From contig NC_063437.1 in NCBI RefSeq assembly GCF_020379485.1, positions 2,108,001-2,172,000 on the forward strand: DNA of 64,000 nucleotides, read 5' to 3'. The notes under the pieces were generated by a model, which worked only from the letters and a program-made list of their open reading frames with translations, did not search any database and was not told where the DNA came from. Below are positions 57,813-64,000 of this stretch, piece by piece (the stretch's first letter is position 1; each line of letters opens with the position of its first letter). The translations under genes were made by a program, and so were the position numbers. The DNA comes from Brassica napus. Taxonomy: Eukaryota > Streptophyta > Magnoliopsida > Brassicales > Brassicaceae.

Positions 57813-58964
57813 TACTATTAAATCTAAGTTGGGATTATCAGCGAAGAACTATGATGGAACCATTTATGAATGCCTACGTGTCAGCAAACCGGTAGACGAC
57901 TAAGATGAGGTTGGAGTTGCTGACTTGCTGCATTAAATGTTGTTTATTGCAAGAATTAAGTTTCATTATCTTGGTTTTAGAGACAATATCCATGTTTGTT
58001 TACAACAGCAACAACAATTTGTTGTACGAGCTATTAATCACAATGACTTAGAATTTTAGTCATACTAGTTCTTTTAGAATTTTGATTCAACATTTAAATG
58101 ATAAATAAAAAAAACAACAAATTACGTGTGATCGGTATACGAATAACCAAGCGATTAATCACAATGACTAACACTAGCAGAAACACCATTAAAAACGAAC
58201 GAACAATAGTGATATTTAATTATAGTCTGCCTACTTTTAAACGTACATGATCTAAATAACCTTCATATCCAAGTTACATCCAAGTCTTCAGCTAGAAGAC
58301 ATCTCTTTGTGAGTTGTCTCATCGATTTCATCTCATTTGTGAGCTTAGCTCCAATCAAGCATTTTTCCAAGAGAGAAGACAATAGTTTTCTGTGTGCATC
58401 CTTGCATCTAGCCCTTTGAGACTGAGTATTATTGTTTGCTTCAGATTTGGAATGAATTCCACTCGGTCCATGCTACGTTATTCTTGTTTTCATTTTTTCG
58501 TAAATGGGTGATACGAAACGGACTTATGAAGATGGACCAACAATTGGGCCTCGTTTACTTTATTTATTTAATTATTGTTTATGCCTTTTACACAACTATA
58601 TGTACTCGAAAACATATCAGAGAAAGGTATCGAATTACGATCATAATCAAAACTGGGTTAAACCCTAATTTCTTCCTCTCTCGATTCTCTTCTCCCCTTG
58701 CTCTTCCTCTATCTTCTCCCATTTCTGTTCTACACAGGTAAGCTCAACCCCTGAGCTTATCAATGGGCCTTTTAACTTAAAGCTCAATAATAACATTGGC
58801 CTATAGTTTAAATGGTTAGGGGTAAAATGGTAAATTAGGAGACAATACCTCATTCATATGGCGTAGATGAGGAAGAGAATCAGTTTCTTTCGTTTAGGAG
58901 AAACCAAAGAGGAGAAAAAAGGAGAAACCAAAGAGGAAAATTTCGAAACCCTAAAATCTCCATA
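57813..58964. other. Intergenic DNA and probable UBA2A 5' leader
   Basis: A pyrimidine-rich stretch at 58670-58735 followed by GTAAGC looks like a 5' UTR exon and donor of the UBA2A pseudogene. The 101-codon frame 58436-58741 overlaps it and is not convincing. Confidence 0.45.
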
Positions 58965-60036
58965 TTGATACTCGTCTCCTCCATAATGATTTACACCATT
59001 ACTAAGAAGAGAGAGCTCGAACCCTCTAACGATGAGGAACAAATTGAAACCAATGATCAGGTTAATCAAGCAAACGGCGATCCAGGTGAGGACGAGCCGA
59101 TTCAGGATCTATTGGAACCGTTCTCGAAGGAACAGCTTCTAGATCTCCTCAAACAAGCGGCGAATAACCACCCCGACGTCGCGAATCGAATCCGCGAAGT
59201 AGCAGACGAAGACCCATCTCACCGCAAGATCTTCGTCCACGGACTCGGGTGGGACACCACAACTGAAACCCTAATCGAAGCTTTCAATCAACACGGAGAG
59301 ATCGAAGTCCAAAGGCTACGGCTTTATTCTGTTTAAGTCGAGATCAGGCGCTCGCAACGCGCTTAAGCAGCCTCAGAAGAAGATTGGGAGCCGTATGACG
59401 TCGTGTCAGTTTGCTTGTAAAGGACCCGTGGTTGAGGGTTTGAGTGTGGAGCATACTCAGAGGAAGATTTATGTTAGTAATGTTGGAGCGGAGCTTGATC
59501 CGGAGAGGCTGCTGGCGTTTTTCTCGAGGTTTGGTGAGGTTGAGGAAGGTCCGTTGGGTCACGATAAGTTTACTGGGAGGCATAAAGGGTTTTGTCTTTT
59601 TGTGTATAAGAGTGGTGAGAGTGCCAAGATGGCTTTGTAGGAGCCGCATAAGACGTTTGAGGGGCATGTTTTGCATTGTCAGAAGGCTGTAGATGGTCCC
59701 AAACAGGGGAAGCAGCAGCAGTTTGACACTCCCAGTCACAACAATCCTCGTTACGGTGCACCTGGTGGTTTTGTGGCTGGTAACCAAGCTGGGATGGGTG
59801 CTCCAGCGCAAGGGGTGGACCCAGCTATTGGACAGGCTTTGACTGCTTTGTTAGTGTCGCAGGGAGCTGGTTTGGGGTTTAATCCGGCACTTGGTCAGGC
59901 TTGGTTGGGATCATTTGGTACTCACAGTATGTCACCTGGTGCAATACCTAACTATCAGACTCCACCACTTGGCCAGGGCGGTAAAGGCAGAGGGCAACAT
60001 GGTTTTGGACAATACTCTCCTTACATGAGCCACTAG
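58965..60036 (+). pseudogene. UBA2A: UBA2A (UBP1-associated RRM protein) pseudogene
   Basis: Homologous to plant UBA2a, a nuclear RNA-binding protein with two RRMs and a Gly-rich tail. Visible: TKKRELE N-terminus, the acidic region with DEPIQDLLEPFSKEQLLDLL, RRM1 RNP2 RKIFVHGLGWDT, RRM2 RNP2 KIYVSNVGAEL and RNP1 KGFCLFVYKS, and tail GQALTALLVSQGAGLGFNPA ending SPYMSH. Lesions: the usual start codon before TKKR reads ATT, although an in-frame ATG lies a few codons upstream (58986). A segment of RRM1 after HGEIE (about 59305) is deleted with a frame change, which removes the region before KGYGF. A TAG at 59638-59640 interrupts RRM2 just before EPHKTFEGH. The acidic N-terminal region is also short. 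Matches At3g56860 in position. Confidence 0.9.
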
Positions 60037-60689
60037 ATGTATCATGTGCCCCCTCAGGTATAGCAATGAATGTCGTCTCCTTAGTATATACTTTACATGG
60101 AACCGACACAGGAACTTTCTGTGTCTTAATCTACACGTTTTGCTTCCTGCCAGGTGTGTGTTTGCATCAGTTACATGATAAGAGACGTTACTTTTGCAAT
60201 TTTCTTTGTAACGGCTTTGTTACTTTTAACTGTTTTTCTGAAGGGTTTTCTGTTTTCGGCTGATTGAGATTTGTGAAAAGGTTTTTCTTATTTTCCTTCA
60301 ACTGATTGTGCAGATATCCGAAAACAGTGTTTTAATATTGGCTTGGTGATTCTTCTGAAGTTTATTAAGGAGCTGATGCAATTGAAGTCTTTATGAAAAG
60401 TTTACTCTTTGGTTGCTCATAAGGCCAAACTCATAAAAGTTTTTATTTTCACCAACTATCTTTTATGCCATTCCTAAAAACTTTGTAGTATTTTCAGATT
60501 TAATATCTATATTTTTCAATTTTCTGAAACATCTCTATAGAACTTTCATTTGTAAAACTTAATATCACAACTATTCTCTTGTCTTATCAAATTCTAGTTT
60601 TTCCGAATTTTATAAATAAGTTCTTTTCGACCTCTCTGCTTTACGGTTTCATGGTTTTGCGTTCTAAGGGATAACACGGGTATGCTCAG
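60037..60689. other. UBA2A 3' flank
   Basis: Presumed former 3' UTR and AT-rich intergenic DNA. The 65-codon frame 60066-60263 has no features. Confidence 0.5.
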
Positions 60690-61007
60690 GTGGTTCGGAG
60701 CCAAGCCCCTCTTTCCTATCCAGTCTGGAGCCAACTGCTGCTCTTGTATTGGCAATGCCTCAGGTTGTCTCCGAGAGGTCTGGCTCGGAGTGATTCCAAG
60801 GTCCTCATGCAAGCTGTTAAAGATCCCACCAACCACATGGGCAAGACGTACATAAGAGATATTCCGGAGCCATGGAGAACTTTGGAGTCTCAGTTTAAAT
60901 CTGTAGAAGACAAGAAGTTAAAGAATCTTACTGCTGATCTTGTTGTCAAAACAGCCATATATCTTTGCGCTATTAAATTTTTGTATCCCATCTTGGCCAG
61001 TGATTGA
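60690..61007 (+). pseudogene. Unrecognised coding relic between UBA2A and AREB3
   Basis: Open frame of about 105 codons ending TGA 61005-61007. The second half VLMQAVKDPTNHMGKTYIRD...WRTLESQFKSVEDKKLKNLTADLVVKTAIYLCAIKFL looks like real protein with a hydrophobic C-terminus. In the first part another frame (SEPSPSFLSSLEPTAALVLA) looks more natural, hinting at a frameshift. I cannot name the family. In Arabidopsis the two flanking genes are neighbours as I recall, so this may be an inserted gene fragment. Confidence 0.35.
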
Positions 61008-61448
61008 AACTTGAAAGGGAAAGAAACTATGTTCGTTCTCCGTTGAATCCTATATACTTCAAAATCTGTCTCCAGTGGCAGTTTCACAACACTTTTGAGC
61101 TGTGTTTTCTGCAGACTACATGTGAATGTTTGCAGTTACATCTTTACATATCTAGAATGTGCTTTCCAAGTTTTAGTTTACTGAAAGATGAATCCAACTT
61201 TGATAACTATTTAGATGCCTAAATAGGAAAACTAAAAGCTGAATTGATTGAAGTCTAACTAGCACATGTAGACTATGTAGCGTAGTGTATATTTCGAGGG
61301 AATAAACTCGAAATCTTCATCAAATTAACCTAACCACTAATCACAATTATTATTAAAATAAACTAATCTTTGAAAGTAAACAGTATCGAAGTGACACTTC
61401 CTCAATCAAAAGGTTTCCTCTCACTTCCTCTCCTGCGCGAAACAAAAG

Positions 61449-61594
<146 letters not shown>

Positions 61595-61955
61595 AGAGAG
61601 TTTAGGTCTGCTTTGTAAAATCTCTCTATCTCTCTATCTGCACTTAATCATTTCTCTTTTCTCTTTTCTCCCACTCACCACTTAAAGAAATAAAAACCCA
61701 AATCTTTCTTCCATAGATCTGATCCTCTTTAAGCTCAAATTCGTTCAACCCTTGTCCAAAGATCCTACCTTTTCCACTAATCTCTTCCTCCTCGCAAGAT
61801 TCTGCATCTGCATTCGCTAGCCACCCGATGCTGCATGCAGTTCCCAAGACCCTTTTAAATTGCATGCTCCACAACTCGACCTCAGTAAAAAAGGGTTACT
61901 TTCCCCTCCTCGATTTGAAATTTGAGATTAAAAGTTTCAATCTTTTAGGTTGTTA

Positions 61956-63240
61956 ATGGATTCTCAGAGGGAACCCAAATCTCATTCCTTGAATACGCAA
62001 GGCTCCTCTCTTTACAGCTTAACTCTCGACGAGGTCCAAACCCATTTAGGTGGCTCCGGTAAAGCCCTCGGAAGCATGAACCTTGATGAGCTTCTCAAGA
62101 GCGTCTGTTCCGTGGATTCGAACGGTGACACTACTCAGGAGGGTGGTGGTGGTCTCTCTCGTCAGGGGAGTTTGACTCTGCCTCGGGATCTCAGCAAGAA
62201 GACTGTCGAGGAAGTCTGGAAAGACATTCAGCAAAACACTAACGGAGGTAGTAATAATGCTCATAAGGAGCCTACGCTTGGTGAAATGACGCTTGAGGAT
62301 TTGTTATTGAAAGCAGGAGTTGTGACTGAGACGGTTACTGGTTTAGGACAGAACATACCTCAGGCTGGTCCGTGGGTTCAGTACCATCAGCTGCCGTCGA
62401 TGCTGCAGGGGCAGTCTTTTATGCCGTATCCGGTGGCTGACATGCAAGCGATGGTGTCTCAGACGTCTCTGATGGGGGGTTTGTCTGATACGCAGACTCC
62501 GGGGAGGAAGAGGGTGGCTTCAGGGGAGGTTGTGGAGAAGACTGTTGAGAGGAAGCAGAAGAGGATGATCAAGAATAGAGAGTCTGCTGCTCGTTCTCGT
62601 GCTAGGAAACAGGTGAGAAAACAACTTTATGTAATTGCAAATGCGTTGCCTTTCTCTTTTTTGGTGTGTAACGTTTGGGTGTTTGATGAAGAGCAGGCTT
62701 ACACTCAGGAGCTAGAGATCAAAGTTTCACGGTTAGAAGAAGAAAACGAAAGACTAAGGAGGCAAAAGGTAATGTTTTGCTGCTTTGGATTGGCTCTTTT
62801 GGTTGTACAAATGCATTGATAGGACTAAGTCATTAGTAGTGAGAACTGTCATGTATTAAGTTTTGGATTTGAATTAGAGGGAATGATAGATGATAGAAGA
62901 TATAGTAAAGTATGGAACTGCGCACAAGCATAGTAGACAATAGACTATATGAATAAACCATGAGTTATAGAAAGTGTGTATAGGCTTAAGCTTTGTTGTT
63001 TCTTTGCTCCCTAACTATATAGGCCTCTGAAAGGTTAAGTCTTTATTGTTTCTTTGCTTCTTGTTAGTCATCATTGGACACAAGAGAACACATGGCGGAC
63101 ATATCTTCTTTCATAGCAAAACCTTATATTGATTAGGTGTTGTTTTCTTTACTTTGCAGGAGGTAGAGAAGATACTACCAAGTGCACCACCGCCAGATCC
63201 CAAGCGGCAACTCAGACGAACAAGCTCAGCTCCTTTCTGA
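61956..63240 (+). CDS. AREB3: ABA-responsive group A bZIP transcription factor AREB3
   Basis: Exons 61956-62612, 62697-62768 and 63160-63240 (810 bp, 269 aa), start MDSQREPKSHS. Group A signature blocks are present: C1 SLYSLTLDEVQTHLG, C2 KTVEEVWKDIQ, C3 TLGEMTLEDLLLKAGVV, and C4 RRTSSAPF at the C-terminus, with RQGSLTLP and RRTSS as likely SnRK2 phosphorylation sites. bZIP basic region RKQKRMIKNRESAARSRARK and Leu zipper follow. Intron 1 splits the bZIP between RARKQ and AYTQEL; it is 84 bp, a multiple of three, and has no in-frame stop. Intron 2 ends TTTGCAG at 63159. Binds ABRE (ACGTG) sites in the nucleus in seed and ABA responses. Intact; syntenic with At3g56850. Confidence 0.95.
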
Positions 63241-64000
63241 TCTCAAAACTATGTTTTTGTTTTTGTGCCGGTTTGCTTATAAAAAAAGAGAGAGGAAAAC
63301 AGCTTTTGTTTGTTTGTTTGTACATTCGGTAGACTTTTTTTGTCTTAGAGCAATTCTGTTAAACTTTTTTTAAAAACATTTAAGAGTTATTTTTAGTAGC
63401 AACAACAATCTTTTTTCTTGAGTGTGTTGATTATCAAATTAAGATGTTGAGCAGAAGAAGATTACAACAATAGACACAGTCTGTAACATGGATCACACAG
63501 GAAGGAAAACTGTTTGAAGATGGATCATACAGCTAACTTTCATCATAAGAACTTGTTTACTATATATGTTCAGCAATAGCCAAGCTTGATGTTAAACTAG
63601 GCTACTCTTTGACAAATGCTTTCATAACAAAACCCAATGCCATAAGGAACCTGTATTACATACCTGTATGACAAAATCATGGGATTTAATATACTGAGGT
63701 TGTGTTGTTATTGAGTTCAATTACTTGAACTGTTTAAGGCTAGGTCTTTGTTTATCAGCTTGTAGTAGGAACCAAACACATTGATTGTCTCTTAAATAAA
63801 ACTTTATTTTCTTTAGATGTTTCATTGGATGTGCTCAAACAGTGTGTGTCTAGGAAGTAGCTACAATGAAGATTCTTGCTAATAATGCTCACTGCTAATC
63901 TCATTATTTCTTAGAACCCTTGTCCCAGACAGAACATGAACCAGCTACTAATTCATGGTTAAGTCAGAGTAGATTATATCTAAGCCATGATTCATTGTAT
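63241..64000. other. AREB3 3' UTR and flank
   Basis: T-rich presumed 3' UTR, then intergenic DNA. No gene recognised to the end of the window. Confidence 0.5.

Noticed and set aside
62613..62696. Treating AREB3 exons 1 and 2 as one exon
   Set aside because: The insert has good GTGAGA/GCAG borders and disrupts the normal bZIP spacing, so it is taken as an intron.

Overview
The window is plant nuclear DNA from the family Brassicaceae, most probably a Brassica or near relative. The evidence is spliced genes with GT-AG introns, AT-rich intergenic DNA, and proteins I recognise as close homologues of Arabidopsis thaliana chromosome 3 genes between about At3g57010 and At3g56850, in the same order. 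Read left to right these are: a strictosidine-synthase-like gene, bHLH38/39-type iron-response regulators (three tandem copies), PIP5K4, SIP2-1, a relic of CRD1/CHL27, PSRP5, a heavy-metal-associated (HIPP) protein, a VQ-motif protein, UBA2A (broken) and AREB3. Several expected neighbours are not seen (EDA7, the DHHC acyltransferases, the ALADIN-type gene), so the block looks like one fractionated subgenome copy. Locus names come from memory and were not searched.

Layout. 1-2.4 kb: two Helitron-type elements in AT-rich DNA. 2.4-15.6 kb: a decayed strictosidine-synthase-like gene whose last exon is split by a Ty1/copia element (192-bp LTRs, TSD GTAAG). The copia element is itself split by a younger Gypsy-type gag-protease-only element (1541-bp LTRs, TSD CTGAC). 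16.4-30.0 kb: three bHLH Ib genes sharing three conserved promoter blocks; the gap of about 8.4 kb between copies 1 and 2 is filled by Helitron-like DNA and a region dense in GAAGTCTTC/GAAGACTTC words. 30.1-33.6 kb: PIP5K4 (7 exons, minus strand). 35.0-37.7 kb: a well-bounded non-autonomous Helitron. 38.0-38.6 kb: a hAT-type MITE with 8-bp TSD. 39.1-41.5 kb: SIP2-1 with a minisatellite in intron 1, then the CRD1 relic tail to tail with it. 42.1-47.8 kb: PSRP5, an unrecognised small membrane ORF, a HIPP gene and a VQ gene. 48.7-51.1 kb: an RPA1/DUF223-like pseudogene followed by a Helitron 3' terminus. 51.1-58.9 kb: gene-poor DNA with a stowaway-like fragment and another bounded Helitron. 58.9-63.2 kb: UBA2A pseudogene, an unrecognised ORF, a 124-bp AG microsatellite and AREB3.

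Function. The intact genes are not an operon or a pathway. The clearest functional unit is the bHLH Ib cluster: such proteins pair with FIT-type bHLH factors to switch on iron uptake, and the shared upstream blocks suggest common regulation. PIP5K4 (membrane trafficking), SIP2-1 (ER aquaporin), PSRP5 (plastid ribosome), the VQ protein (WRKY partner) and AREB3 (ABA-type bZIP) act separately. I found no prokaryotic-type system and no clearly new biochemical system. The unusual material is the shared promoter blocks, the nested and bounded mobile elements, the multi-lesion pseudogenes, and an in-frame, stop-free AREB3 intron that falls inside the bZIP domain.
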